This document shows, in pieces, positions 24,927-34,469 of a stretch of DNA of 64,000 bases. The notes beneath the pieces were generated by a model. It was not told where the DNA came from. It searched no databases and was given only the letters and a program-made list of their open reading frames with translations. The DNA is from Aerococcus loyolae (GTDB lineage: Bacteria; Bacillota; Bacilli; Lactobacillales; Aerococcaceae). Location of the stretch: assembly GCF_002871915.2 (NCBI RefSeq), contig NZ_CP126958.1, positions 992,001 through 1,056,000 of the forward strand. Reading direction: 5' to 3'. The position numbers and the translations under genes are program-made. Position 1 is the stretch's first letter; every line of letters starts with the position of its first letter.

Positions 24927-25565
24927 ATGCTCAAAGTATCCCGAGTCGTTACTGAGGTGTTAGAGGCGAATACCTATCTCGTCTATAACGAGCAAAATAA
25001 AGAAGCCTTAATTATTGATCCCGGTTCTTCAGCGGACAAAATTCGTTCTGAAATTCAAAATTTACAGCTAAAACCCCTAGCAGTCTTAATTACTCATGGC
25101 CATTGTGACCATATCGGTGCCTTAGATGATATCCGTCAATATTACCAAATTCCGGTCTATATTAATCAAGCTGAGGCGCCCTGGTTAAGTGATCCTATGT
25201 ATAACATGAGTCCCTTTATTGGTTTAGGTCACTTGACTTTTCAAGCGGCCGATGATTACTACCAAGATGACCAAGACCAAAGTATAGGAAGTATTGACTT
25301 TACCCCTATCCATACACCAGGCCATACTCAGGGAAGTACTTGTTTATTCTTTAATAATAGCGGCCAGCCCTTTATGATGACTGGGGATACCCTCTTTAAA
25401 GGCACTATTGGTCGAACCGACTTCCCGGGTGGAGATAGTCAAGCGATTATGCAAAGTATTTCACAAAAATTGTTTAGTCTACCCGAGAACACCCTGGTTT
25501 ATCCAGGTCATTATGGGTCTTCTACGATTGCTGAGGAAAAGATATCTAACCCCTTTTTTAATTAA
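24927..25565 (+). CDS. MBL-fold metallo-hydrolase (glyoxalase II-like)
   Basis: A 212-residue metallo-beta-lactamase-fold hydrolase of the YqgX/GloB-like group. The metal site shows THGHCDHIGAL (HxHxDH), HTPGHTQGSTC (His), GDTLFKGTIGRTDFPGG (Asp) and YPGHYGSSTI (His). These enzymes hydrolyse S-lactoylglutathione-like or persulfide thioesters; bacillithiol or CoA adducts are possible in Gram-positives. TTAGGAGG lies just before the ATG. Confidence 0.9.
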   Translation: MLKVSRVVTEVLEANTYLVYNEQNKEALIIDPGSSADKIRSEIQNLQLKPLAVLITHGHCDHIGALDDIRQYYQIPVYINQAEAPWLSDPMYNMSPFIGLGHLTFQAADDYYQDDQDQSIGSIDFTPIHTPGHTQGSTCLFFNNSGQPFMMTGDTLFKGTIGRTDFPGGDSQAIMQSISQKLFSLPENTLVYPGHYGSSTIAEEKISNPFFN

Positions 25566-25570
25566 ATAGA

Positions 25571-25626
25571 AAAGCACGCTTCAACGATCACTTATCATTC
25601 TAAGTCATCTTGAGGCGTGCTTTTTC
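25571..25626. terminator. Long bidirectional hairpin between metallo-hydrolase and pip
   Basis: Outer stem AAAGCACGC/GCGTGCTTT, inner paired segment TTCAA/TTGAG then ACTTA/TAAGT. T runs flank both strands. It serves two convergent genes. Confidence 0.8.
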
Positions 25627-25628
25627 TT

Positions 25629-26567
25629 TTATTCGGTTAATTGGTCCATAATAGCTACTATTATTTTTAACATTTCAGGATCGTAAGGGCTATGACCACT
25701 GGCTTCTACCAGATGTAAATTTGATTTTGGACAAGCTTGGTGGAGTTGGTAGGCTGAATTTGGTGGGCAAATGACATCATACCGTCCTTGGACAATTTCC
25801 ATCGGGATATCATTAAAGCGGTGAACATTATTTAAAATATAATTATCTTCTTCAAAAAACATATGATTTTCAAAGTAATGCGATTCTAAAACGGCTGTCG
25901 CTTCTTCACTTGGACTCAGTTGGTCTTCTTCGGGAAAATGAGGCAGTAAGGTCAGTAAGGAAGATTCCCACTTGGTCCAATACCTACATGCTGCTTGATG
26001 GGCTTCTTTATCTCCCTGATGGATTTTTTGATAATAAGCATGGACGCAATTTTTTTGCTCCTCATCACTCAAGAGCGATAGGTATTTTTCGTAAGCTTCG
26101 GGATAAAATTTAGCTGCCCCACCTTCATACAACCATTCAATCTCTTCTTGACGCCCAAGAAAGATCCCTCTTAATATCAATTGTTCCACCCGCTCAGGAT
26201 GCAAAATGGCGTAGACTAAAGCCAAGGTCGACCCGTAGGAGCCCCCAAAAACAAACCAGTTGTCATAGCCATAGTATTCACGGATCAGTTCCATATCGCG
26301 AACGCTATCAAAAGGAGTATTATTCTTGGTACTCAAAAAAGGCTTACTCTTCCCTGTCCCTCGTTGGTCAAATAAAATAATATGATATTTTTCAGGGTCG
26401 AAAAATAAGCGACAACTTGGAGTAATCTCGCTCCCAGGACCTCCATGTAGAAAAATAACTGGCTGCCCTTTTGTGTTTCCACAGTCTTCGACATACAATT
26501 TATGCTGATCGTCCACTTGTAAGTAAAAGCTTTGATTAACTTCTGTATTTTGATAACCTGCTTCCAT
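25629..26567 (-). CDS. pip: Proline iminopeptidase (prolyl aminopeptidase)
   Basis: A 312-residue alpha/beta hydrolase of peptidase family S33 that releases N-terminal proline from peptides. Motifs are the oxyanion-loop FLHGGPGSE, the FDQRGTGKSKP block, the nucleophile elbow GGSYGSTLAL, GRYDVICPP with the catalytic Asp, and ASGHSPYDP with the catalytic His. No signal peptide, so cytoplasmic. AAAGGGG lies 8 bases before the ATG. It is a single-gene unit. Confidence 0.93.
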   Translation of the reverse strand: MEAGYQNTEVNQSFYLQVDDQHKLYVEDCGNTKGQPVIFLHGGPGSEITPSCRLFFDPEKYHIILFDQRGTGKSKPFLSTKNNTPFDSVRDMELIREYYGYDNWFVFGGSYGSTLALVYAILHPERVEQLILRGIFLGRQEEIEWLYEGGAAKFYPEAYEKYLSLLSDEEQKNCVHAYYQKIHQGDKEAHQAACRYWTKWESSLLTLLPHFPEEDQLSPSEEATAVLESHYFENHMFFEEDNYILNNVHRFNDIPMEIVQGRYDVICPPNSAYQLHQACPKSNLHLVEASGHSPYDPEMLKIIVAIMDQLTE

Positions 26568-26720
26568 TGTCTAACCCCTTTCTTAATAACTGCACTAACT
26601 TTCTCTTTATAGTATACCCTAAAGCTTGTTTCGTCTATTAAAATAATTAAGTAAATTCATAAAGTAAGTAATGATTTAGAACTTTTAAGCGAAATTCTGC
26701 CGAACTATTACTATATAAAA

Positions 26721-26759
26721 AGGCCTAGCAGTAGACGATTTGTTCCACCACTAGGACCT
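26721..26759 (-). terminator. Terminator after the PTS gene
   Basis: On the minus strand AGGTCCTAG pairs with CTAGGCCT, with an inner GTGGA/TCTAC helix, then TTTTTA. It lies 27 bases past the PTS stop. Confidence 0.75.
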
Positions 26760-26785
26760 GTAGTTAAGTAATACTAATTAACACT

Positions 26786-28933
26786 CTATTCCTTATTTAA
26801 TAAGGCTTCGCCGACCTTTTCGCCAGCTGTGACTTGTTTTTGATCAAGAACATCGAGTCTATTAACCTTATCACTATTGGTTAAGACAACCATAATGTCA
26901 CAAGCTTTACCTCTGGCTTCGATACTTGCTAGGTCCATTTGAGCTAGCGGATCCCCAGCTTGAACACTTTGTCCTTCTTCAACCTGAATAGCAAAGCCTT
27001 CTCCCTTGAGTTCAACGGTGTCTAAACCCATGTGAACGAGGATTTCAAGTCCTTCATCACTTTGGATACCAAGGGCATGCTTAGTTGGAAAGATGTTTAA
27101 GATTTTCCCACTTACTGGCGCGACCACTTGGCCATGACTAGGTTGGATAGCATAGCCGTCTCCCATCATCTTTTGAGAGAAGACCTCATCTTCCACCTTA
27201 TCAATGCTAATGACTTTACCATCTGCAACCGCATAAAGTTCTACTGGGATACCAGTTAAAATTGCTTGATCATTAACGACTTGAGCTGATTCCTTGAGAT
27301 CTTCTTCTTGCTTTTCATTCACGACTGTTGCCGCTGTTTTGGGGGCTTGACCACTCTCGATGAATTCAGTGACTTGGGTCTTTATGGTTGATACCGTGGT
27401 CCCATAGATGACTTGAACACTATTACCACGTACCACAACGCCGGCTGCTCCAGTGGCTTGTAGGGCTTCCTTATTAACCTCATCACCAGTTTTGACCGTT
27501 ACCCGTAGACGAGTGGCACAATTATCAACATCAACGAGGTTATCGGTACCACCTAATCCGCTAACAATTTGATAAGCTCTTTGGTCATTCTCACTCAAGC
27601 CATTAAGCGCATTTTTGTTTCGAAATTCTTCTTTAGTATGTAATGAAGTATCTGCCTTTCTTCCTGGAGTATCCAAGTCAAATTTCTTAATAATCCAATG
27701 GAAGAGGAAGAAATAGACAATAGCGTAAATAATACCGATAATAACTACTGGAACCCAATGCGTTCTTGCATTGCCTGGCAAGACGCCGTAAAGAATAAAG
27801 TCAATTAAGCCTCCTGAGAAAGTTAGTCCAACCCCTACTCCGGCAATATGGACTAAGACAGTAGATAAGGCAAAGAGCACACAATGCACCCCAAAATAAA
27901 GTAAGGGAGACGCAAATAAAATAGTAAATTCAATCGGCTCCGTAATCCCAGTTACAATTGAGGTTAGGGATGCAGAAAATAATAGCCCCTTGACCATGGT
28001 CTTCTTATCTGATCTAGCGGCCCAGTACATGGCGTAGGCCGCAGCTGGTAAGGCAAAAATCATCTCTGGAAATTGGAAGGCAAAGAATCTAGCTGCATCG
28101 GGTGAAATAGCTTCACCAGCCTTTAATTGGGCAAAAATAATATTTTGAGCGCCCACAACAGTGGTTCCATCAACGACAGCAGTTCCACCTACAGCAGTTT
28201 GCCAAAATGGTAAATAAAAAATATGATGCAATCCAAATGGGATTAAGGCACGATAAATATAACCGTAAAGGAAGGTCCCTAAGTGGCCAGTATTGGCGAT
28301 AAGCTGACCGAGATTAGCAATCCCAGCAGCGAAATACGGCCAGATAAAAGATAAAATAAGTCCACTAAGAACCCCTGCAACTGCTGAAACTATTGGTACA
28401 AAATGAGTTCCGGCAAAAAATGACAAGGCATCAGGGAGTTCGATCTTATAATAACGATTATGTAGCCAAGCCACTAGACAGCCAATAATAATCCCACCGA
28501 AAACACCGAGGTTCATAGTATGCTCAAAGCCCAGTAATGAAATAATCAATCCTGGTATTTTTTCCAATTCTTCTAATCCACGGAGGTGGATGATGGAACT
28601 AGATAGTGAAGCGTACATCATAAAGTAGCCCACCACAGCTGATAAGGCTGCCACCCCTTTCTCGCTTCTAGCCAAACCTAAGGCAATGGATATAGCAAAC
28701 AATAAACCTAGGTTATCAAAGACAACGGCACCGCAGTCTCCTAAAACACTTAAAATACTATGGAGCGGCATTCCTGGTGAAAGAATATTTTCTAAGTGAT
28801 ACATTTTCACAAATGTTTCACCTGTAAAAGAAGCTGATATCCCTAGAAATAAACCAGCTAAGGGTAGAATTGAAATTGGTAACATAAAGGTTTTCCCTAA
28901 ACGTTGCAAACTTTCAAAAAGTTTCTCTTTCAT
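26786..28933 (-). CDS. ptsG: Glucose-family PTS transporter, fused EIICBA
   Basis: A 715-residue single-chain sugar permease and phosphotransferase. The IIC domain (about 1-420) has some ten membrane helices. IIB has the phosphocysteine in VDVDNCATRLRV (about residue 480). IIA has the phospho-His in ILVHMGLDTVELKGEGF (about residue 636). All three domains are intact. Glucose is the likely substrate, but glucosamine, GlcNAc or maltose relatives look alike. The ATG at 28933 is chosen because AAGGAGG lies 9 bases upstream; an in-frame TTG ten codons earlier would put that site inside the coding region. A cre-like site lies upstream of the promoter. Confidence 0.92.
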   Translation of the reverse strand: MKEKLFESLQRLGKTFMLPISILPLAGLFLGISASFTGETFVKMYHLENILSPGMPLHSILSVLGDCGAVVFDNLGLLFAISIALGLARSEKGVAALSAVVGYFMMYASLSSSIIHLRGLEELEKIPGLIISLLGFEHTMNLGVFGGIIIGCLVAWLHNRYYKIELPDALSFFAGTHFVPIVSAVAGVLSGLILSFIWPYFAAGIANLGQLIANTGHLGTFLYGYIYRALIPFGLHHIFYLPFWQTAVGGTAVVDGTTVVGAQNIIFAQLKAGEAISPDAARFFAFQFPEMIFALPAAAYAMYWAARSDKKTMVKGLLFSASLTSIVTGITEPIEFTILFASPLLYFGVHCVLFALSTVLVHIAGVGVGLTFSGGLIDFILYGVLPGNARTHWVPVVIIGIIYAIVYFFLFHWIIKKFDLDTPGRKADTSLHTKEEFRNKNALNGLSENDQRAYQIVSGLGGTDNLVDVDNCATRLRVTVKTGDEVNKEALQATGAAGVVVRGNSVQVIYGTTVSTIKTQVTEFIESGQAPKTAATVVNEKQEEDLKESAQVVNDQAILTGIPVELYAVADGKVISIDKVEDEVFSQKMMGDGYAIQPSHGQVVAPVSGKILNIFPTKHALGIQSDEGLEILVHMGLDTVELKGEGFAIQVEEGQSVQAGDPLAQMDLASIEARGKACDIMVVLTNSDKVNRLDVLDQKQVTAGEKVGEALLNKE

Positions 28934-28980
28934 TGTTTTTTTCCTCCTTCTATCAATTGACAATTAAGAACACCCTAACT

Positions 28981-29036
28981 AGTTTAATCATAAAATTAAG
29001 CTTTTTCAATACCCCTTTTGTTATAAAGCGTTTCCA
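28981..29036 (-). promoter_or_regulatory. PTS gene promoter with a cre-like site
   Basis: -35 TTGAAA (29009-29004) and -10 TAAACT (28986-28981) on the minus strand, spacer 17. Upstream, TTGGAAACGCTTTAT (29036-29022) matches the CcpA consensus WTGNAARCGNWWWCA at 13 of 15 positions. CcpA control is plausible but untested. Confidence 0.55.
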
Positions 29037-29051
29037 ATACCCTTATCTGGT

Positions 29052-29096
29052 CAAAAAAAGAGAGCCAAGTTCCTTTTAAAGGAAAATTGACTCTCT
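29052..29096 (-). terminator. Terminator after the 147-residue unknown gene
   Basis: On the minus strand AGAGAGTCAATTTTCC pairs with GGAACTTGGCTCTCT around a TTTAAAA loop. Seven T follow at 29059-29053. Confidence 0.8.
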
Positions 29097-29115
29097 TGTG
29101 CTTTTAACTGAAATT

Positions 29116-29559
29116 TTATTGGCCTAATTTTTTGATGAGTTGGCCGCGTTCGTTATAGATATATTGGCGGGCCTTTTGGCTGTCATTCATAGCTACAATC
29201 AGACGGTCACGATAAGGTTCGGCTAATTCATCGAAAAGATAATAATCGTCATCGACATCATATTTGTTTCTTTCCGCCTCAATTTGACCAGATTTCCTTA
29301 AAGTATAGGATTTTTTTGGCAGCTGGCCATCTAATTGTTCCTCCTCAATCCGATAGACATAATTATCATCTTCGTATTGGATTTCTAAGGCTCCGGTATT
29401 AGTGCGAACAGTTTGGACATTGTCATATTTGTCCTTTTGTAACTCCCACCAAGCTTTGATCCCTGCTAAAGCCTCTTCTTCACTCGCAAAGGTCCCGTGC
29501 TCTTTGCGGACACCATCACGTTTATTTTCCCAGTATACGGTATAAACGGTTTGTGACAT
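29116..29559 (-). CDS. Unrecognised 147-residue protein
   Basis: I do not recognise a family. The protein is soluble and strongly charged, with repeated short strands and many Tyr, Asp and Glu (YEDDNYVYRIEEEQLDG, YDVDDDYYLFDELAE). The N-terminal YTVYWENKRDGVRKEHGTF followed by a helix EEEALAGIKAWWELQKD resembles a small alpha+beta fold. A GGAAG site precedes the ATG. It is a single gene with its own terminator, between mprF and the PTS gene. Confidence 0.7.
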   Translation of the reverse strand: MSQTVYTVYWENKRDGVRKEHGTFASEEEALAGIKAWWELQKDKYDNVQTVRTNTGALEIQYEDDNYVYRIEEEQLDGQLPKKSYTLRKSGQIEAERNKYDVDDDYYLFDELAEPYRDRLIVAMNDSQKARQYIYNERGQLIKKLGQ

Positions 29560-29624
29560 GATATCGCTTCCTTTCCTATCGTCGTTTCTATTTAGTGTAA
29601 TCGAAATTCCTTAAAAAATAAACA

Positions 29625-32108
29625 TTAATCCCTTGTCTTGTGGGTAATATCTAATAAACTAATTAAAATCTTGATTAAAGTGGTTTGATTTGGATAAATA
29701 ATATAGCGGTTTTCCCACTCAGGACGGAATTTAGATTTGTAGGCACGTAATCCTTTAAAACCGTAAAAACGATTACCAAAATCATATACCAGATGTAATG
29801 TCTTATCCCGAGGGCTAGCATAAGATTTTGTCCCTACATTAGCCAAGGGAGCCATCCCTAAAACAAAGCGGTGGTAGCCTAGATCTTTGGCCCATTGCAA
29901 TAACTGCAAGATCAGCATTTGCATGACATCGCCCGCATCATGACTGATATAACGCATTAAATCTATTGAAATCATGTCTTCCGATATCGGCATAATACTT
30001 GCAAAGGCATAGATCGCTTCCTCATCTCTTAAGACCGCAATTCGCTCTCTGTCTAGGTAATCTTCATAGAAAGCCCCCATGGAAAAGCTCATCTCTTCCC
30101 GCTTATTAAGCCATTGATCAGAAATTTGCCGCAAGTCATGGATAAATTCATCATCATAAGGTGGTTGGTAAACTTCAAAATAAAGCCCGGCCCGGGTCAT
30201 GTCATTGCGAACGGAACGCCGGTTTTTATTTTTCTTACCTTCAAAAGTAAATTCATCTAAATCAATTATCGCCGACTCCCCTATTTTCAAGGTTGCGTAG
30301 CCTAAACTACAAAAGGCATCCAGGTAATGAGGAGTGACTTCATAAAAGCCGACCGCCATATCCATGTGTTCAGCATATTCCAAGAATTCTTCTAAGGCAC
30401 TAGGGAAATCCTGACTGTTACCGATAGGGTCGCCCAGGGCGATTAAATTATCCGATGAGGGGCGGTATAAGATTGCAACAGTTTGTTGGCTATTAAAAAA
30501 GATCATCTTATCTTTCAAATAGACCAAGTGGCTATATTCGCTTCCCCCATATTCAGCAATAAGTTGTTCGTAAAGCTTAATTTCATCCAATGATGGTGGC
30601 AGGAAATCCAGACGTTCACTGCGGCTAAATAACACTAAAATAGTCAACAAACTGGCAATTACCAGGTAGAAAAAAATGTGTAAAGGGTTTAATAAATAGA
30701 CATGGCGGGTAAAAGGCATATGTCTAAAGTGCCCGGTGATTAAAAAGATGATTAATAAGAGGCCCGCACAGGCGAAAAAGCTGAGTAAAATATTCTTACG
30801 GTTTAATGCCAAATGATTGCGAGTAAAGAGAAATCGGGACTGGTAGAGTAAATAAGTCGATATGAGTAAGAAGATCGCTTCTTCATAGTCTAAGCCCTTG
30901 ATCATACAAGCAACGGCTCCTAGGGGTAAGAGAATAAGTGTTAGCCATAATGCCCTTCTGATCCGCTTAAATAAGCCAAAGGATAAAATAAAGGCAGTAC
31001 ACCCAATTAAAAGAACCAAAAGAATGGAGACACTCTGTAAAGATCTGGGAATTAAGTATTTAAGCAAATGAATCCGTTCAGGAACGGCTGGTGAAATCAC
31101 TGAAGAAATTAAAACCAAACCATTAACTAAGAGGAGGAAGGAAACAAAACGCACAATCCACTTTCCCCAAGCCTTTATCTTCATATCCTCTTCGAATAGT
31201 TTACTGGTAAACCAGTTATGGAAAACGTAGAAACAAGCTAATAACCAGGGAATAACGTAGTAACATACCCGGAGGATAACAATCGCTGCCAAAACTTGAT
31301 CGGGATTATAACCGGCATTTTGCATCATTAATAATACTGTCAGGTCAAAGGTCCCCAAACCTCCTGGAATAAAACTTAAAATCCCTACGACGTTAGCGAA
31401 ACTATAGACCATCATGGCGAATATAGGTGATAAATGCGGCATAAAAATTAACATCACAATGTAAAAATAGGTAAAAGAAGCTACCCAGTCACACAGCGAA
31501 GCGGATAGGTAAGCAAATTTCTTCTTCCAAGTGATAGCTTCTAGACCAAATTTTTCACCCAATTTTCTAGCTATGGGCAACTTATCATAGAAAAAATACA
31601 AAGGCAGGTAGAGTAAATAAATCAACGGAAGTAAGAGTGAATAACCGTCAATTTTTCCTGATAGCAAGACGATTAATAATAAGACGCCTAAGCCCAGAAA
31701 ACTGGCAAACCAGGTTTCTAAGGAAATTTGTATGGCTTGCTTAGGTTTCAAACCATGCTTTTGATAAAAATTATTTCTGAGAGCAGCACCTGTAAAGCCA
31801 CTTAAGCCGATGAATTCATTAAATGCTTGGCTTATCCAGCCCATTTGTAAAATTTTATAGCTATGGGCAGTCACCGTGTAGTTACGGGTAGCGACATAGT
31901 CATACCAACCGTTAAAGCTAAAGCCTAATAATCCAAAGATTACTAAGGCCAGGCGTGTAAAGGCAGGTAGATCAGCTAAGGAATCAAAAAACAAGGACCA
32001 ATTAATCGACCGTAATTCATTTTGAATGAGATAGCCGAAAAATAAGATCAGTAAAATATAAAATACTATTTTAAACATTTTATGATAGCGATTATAAATA
32101 TCTTTCAT
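29625..32108 (-). CDS. mprF: Phosphatidylglycerol lysyltransferase/flippase
   Basis: An 827-residue membrane enzyme. The first ~500 residues form some fourteen helices in two blocks (flippase part, with the conserved FIGLSGFTGAALR and SFIPGGLGTFDL segments). The C-terminal ~300 residues are the DUF2156 aminoacyltransferase domain (ALGDPIGNSQDF, MAVGFYEVTP, DLMRYISHDAGDVMQMLI, LGMAPLANVG). It transfers lysine (or alanine) from aminoacyl-tRNA to phosphatidylglycerol and flips the product outward, which lowers surface charge and gives resistance to defensins and daptomycin. Length matches S. aureus MprF. No VraFG/GraRS genes are adjacent. Confidence 0.93.
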   Translation of the reverse strand: MKDIYNRYHKMFKIVFYILLILFFGYLIQNELRSINWSLFFDSLADLPAFTRLALVIFGLLGFSFNGWYDYVATRNYTVTAHSYKILQMGWISQAFNEFIGLSGFTGAALRNNFYQKHGLKPKQAIQISLETWFASFLGLGVLLLIVLLSGKIDGYSLLLPLIYLLYLPLYFFYDKLPIARKLGEKFGLEAITWKKKFAYLSASLCDWVASFTYFYIVMLIFMPHLSPIFAMMVYSFANVVGILSFIPGGLGTFDLTVLLMMQNAGYNPDQVLAAIVILRVCYYVIPWLLACFYVFHNWFTSKLFEEDMKIKAWGKWIVRFVSFLLLVNGLVLISSVISPAVPERIHLLKYLIPRSLQSVSILLVLLIGCTAFILSFGLFKRIRRALWLTLILLPLGAVACMIKGLDYEEAIFLLISTYLLYQSRFLFTRNHLALNRKNILLSFFACAGLLLIIFLITGHFRHMPFTRHVYLLNPLHIFFYLVIASLLTILVLFSRSERLDFLPPSLDEIKLYEQLIAEYGGSEYSHLVYLKDKMIFFNSQQTVAILYRPSSDNLIALGDPIGNSQDFPSALEEFLEYAEHMDMAVGFYEVTPHYLDAFCSLGYATLKIGESAIIDLDEFTFEGKKNKNRRSVRNDMTRAGLYFEVYQPPYDDEFIHDLRQISDQWLNKREEMSFSMGAFYEDYLDRERIAVLRDEEAIYAFASIMPISEDMISIDLMRYISHDAGDVMQMLILQLLQWAKDLGYHRFVLGMAPLANVGTKSYASPRDKTLHLVYDFGNRFYGFKGLRAYKSKFRPEWENRYIIYPNQTTLIKILISLLDITHKTRD

Positions 32109-32229
32109 AATATAGGATGTTCCTTTATTTTTTTATAATTAAAATAGGAGTCATACTAGACTCCTATTACTTTTCCTTAGTATACACTAAAGCCTTATTA
32201 AATTGTCTTAAATTTATTTAAATTAGACT

Positions 32230-33138
32230 TTATTGAACTGCCTGGGTCTTAGGGACATAGAAATTAATGTGCTTAGGCAATAATTCAATTTCGCATGGGA
32301 GATAAGGCCCATCGTTACCATCAATATCGACCTGGGTTTCATTATCATCAGAATTAGTGATGGTTAACTTGGAACAGGCAAAACTTTTGATCGAGTCATT
32401 ATCTTCTAATTGACCAAAAAGAATATCCTTAAGGGCAGATAATTTTGATCCAGTCGATTCATCGGTCAGGATATAGACTTGAAATTGTCCATCTTGCAAA
32501 TTACTTTGTTCATTTGAGAAGACCAGGTTTCCCACCTGGTTAGTTAATAGGACAAATACATGACTGGCTTGACCTTCAAAACTTTCAGTATCGGATTCTA
32601 TTTTAATAGGATGGGTATCATCCTTAGGTAGGGCCGATAAAATATTCTTTAGGTAAGCAAAGGAACCAAATTGAGATTTCTCCTCGGAACTGGTTCCGGT
32701 GGTGGCTTCAATTAACTTACCGAAACACACATAGTAATTGAAATATTGATCATTACAGCGACCAATATCTAAGCTATGGCTTTCTTCTAAATCTAAGTCC
32801 TCGATATACTGATCAATATCTTCAGAAATATTAAATAATTGGGCAAAAGTATTGTTGGTTCCCGCTGGAAAGAAACCTAAAGTGGGTCGGAAATCTTGGC
32901 CAGCGAGTCCATTGACCGCTTCATTAATAGTTCCATCGCCACCAACAGTAAATAAAGAATCATAATGGTCTTGACAGGCTTCCTGTGCAAACTTCAATGC
33001 GTCATTGTCCCCTTCAGTCTTTTTTATATCGACTTGGTCAAACTTACCATTAAGAAAATCAGCTAGCCGTTTTCCGTATTCCTCGCCTTGATTATCTCCA
33101 GATCCTGGATTGACAATTATCATAACCTTAGTCATCAT
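32230..33138 (-). CDS. Diacylglycerol kinase catalytic-domain lipid kinase (YegS/DgkB type)
   Basis: A 302-residue soluble lipid kinase. The N-terminal IIVNPGSGDNQG loop and SLFTVGGDGTINEAVNGL nucleotide motif define the DAGK_cat family. The C-terminal beta-sandwich contains FPAGTNNTFAQLF and ends with a short basic segment. DgkB-type enzymes return diacylglycerol, made by lipoteichoic-acid synthesis, to phosphatidic acid. No LTA gene is nearby, so the exact lipid remains inferred. Two adjacent ATG codons begin the gene; a GAGGGGG site is close. Confidence 0.87.
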   Translation of the reverse strand: MMTKVMIIVNPGSGDNQGEEYGKRLADFLNGKFDQVDIKKTEGDNDALKFAQEACQDHYDSLFTVGGDGTINEAVNGLAGQDFRPTLGFFPAGTNNTFAQLFNISEDIDQYIEDLDLEESHSLDIGRCNDQYFNYYVCFGKLIEATTGTSSEEKSQFGSFAYLKNILSALPKDDTHPIKIESDTESFEGQASHVFVLLTNQVGNLVFSNEQSNLQDGQFQVYILTDESTGSKLSALKDILFGQLEDNDSIKSFACSKLTITNSDDNETQVDIDGNDGPYLPCEIELLPKHINFYVPKTQAVQ

Positions 33139-33220
33139 TATCCCCCTCTTTTTAACTATTGTAATCTAATTGTACAGATTATTTTGCCTATTTAACAGTC
33201 TAATCACCTGTTATGCTGGC

Positions 33221-33847
33221 CTAATTTTTCCAGTTAATAAAACCGCGGCAGGCATTGAGTGAAAAAACGAAATACATGATGGCCATTTGTGGTACCCCCT
33301 GCATGAGGAAAATATAAAGGGAGATAAGATTAGTGATTAACCATAAAATCCAGCTGGCCCGCTTTCTTTGCACCAATTGCATGTATTGAGCAATGATAGC
33401 TGTCGCATTATTAAATGCATCCCAGAAGATAAATACGCCACCGAGAAAATAAGAAACGGTCCCCAATCCAAAGAACCCCACTAAAACAGCGAAACCTACT
33501 AAACGCCAATTCGTTTTTTCGTCTACAATAAGCTCCCCAGATTCATCTTTATGGTGTTGCCATTGTTGAAAACCAAAAATTTGGGTAAATAAATAATAAA
33601 TGCTGGTAAACATGTCACCAAAGATCCGATTACGGCCAGCTACTATAGCAGCAGAGATATTTTGAATCGCGTTAAAAATGAAATTACCTTGCCACTTCTT
33701 AGCCAAACCAATAACTCCAATTAGCCCCATCCAGGAAACCAAGTTGGGTAAATTAAACCAACCATTTTGAAAAGACCCCCAGGCTGTGATGGCAACTAGT
33801 AAAATATCAGTGATTAAATTAAGACTTTGACGATATTCTTTTTTCAC
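33221..33847 (-). CDS. pnuC: PnuC-family nicotinamide riboside/ribonucleoside transporter
   Basis: A 208-residue membrane protein with about seven helices. Family features are the FQNGWFNLPNLVSWMGLIGV entry helix, FWDAFNNATAIIAQYMQ and the C-terminal SWILWLITNLISLYIF with NACRGFINW. PnuC carriers bring in vitamin precursors such as nicotinamide riboside by facilitated diffusion. The start is GTG at 33847 with GGAGG 9 bases upstream. A single gene, and no NadR-type kinase is nearby. Confidence 0.85.
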   Translation of the reverse strand: MKKEYRQSLNLITDILLVAITAWGSFQNGWFNLPNLVSWMGLIGVIGLAKKWQGNFIFNAIQNISAAIVAGRNRIFGDMFTSIYYLFTQIFGFQQWQHHKDESGELIVDEKTNWRLVGFAVLVGFFGLGTVSYFLGGVFIFWDAFNNATAIIAQYMQLVQRKRASWILWLITNLISLYIFLMQGVPQMAIMYFVFSLNACRGFINWKN

Positions 33848-33958
33848 TCAATTGATCCTCCTATATATGTATTTTTATTGAATGATAGATAAACCTGTTA
33901 AATATCTTACCATGGAAAATTTACTCCTACTAGTCAAAGTTAGAGCCTCAGGCTATTA

Positions 33959-34009
33959 TTGATTATAAGTGTTTAGATTGCTAAAATAATAATAAAGAAA
34001 ACGTTTATA
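33959..34009 (+). promoter_or_regulatory. Promoter of the two universal-stress-protein genes
   Basis: -35 TTGATT (33959-33964) and -10 TAAAAT (33982-33987) with a 17-base spacer. Just downstream, AAGAAAACGTTTATA (33996-34010) resembles a weak cre site (two mismatches), so catabolite control is possible. AGGGAGG precedes the first gene. Confidence 0.55.
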
Positions 34010-34025
34010 TAAGGGAGGAATATTT

Positions 34026-34454
34026 ATGTCAATAAAAAGAAAAATTTTAGTTGCTGTTGATGACTCCGACCAAGCTCGTGATGCTTTTGTTGAAGCGGTC
34101 ACTGTCGCTAAGGCTAAAGAAGCCAACTTGTACCTGGTATCTGTTATCGATGAAGATATCTTATCTAACCGTGAAGAGAGTGATTATTCTCACAGCCTCG
34201 TCGGCCAACGGCAAGAATTACTTAATAATTACCGCCAACTTGCTAAGGATCAATTTGGCTTTGACCAAGTTAATGTTGAGGTCTTTGTGGGCGAGCCTAA
34301 GCGACAAATCATTCACCTTTTAAAGGAAGATCCTGCCTTTGAATTGATTGTTGTTGGAGCAACTGGGAAAAACGCTAGAGAACGTCTCTTTATGGGCTCC
34401 GTTTCTCAATTCGTTGTCCGTCACTCTCCTGTTTCGGTGCTCATTGTACGCTAG
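34026..34454 (+). CDS. Universal stress protein A family, first copy
   Basis: A 142-residue UspA-domain protein. It has the N-terminal strand KILVAVDDSDQARDAFVEAV and the C-terminal ATP-loop VVGATGKNARERLFMGSVSQ with G-2x-G-9x-G(S) spacing, so it is likely of the ATP-binding class. Such proteins accumulate under starvation and other stress. It precedes a second Usp gene by 15 bases, in one operon. Confidence 0.93.
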   Translation: MSIKRKILVAVDDSDQARDAFVEAVTVAKAKEANLYLVSVIDEDILSNREESDYSHSLVGQRQELLNNYRQLAKDQFGFDQVNVEVFVGEPKRQIIHLLKEDPAFELIVVGATGKNARERLFMGSVSQFVVRHSPVSVLIVR

Positions 34455-34469
34455 TAAGGAAGGTTAATT

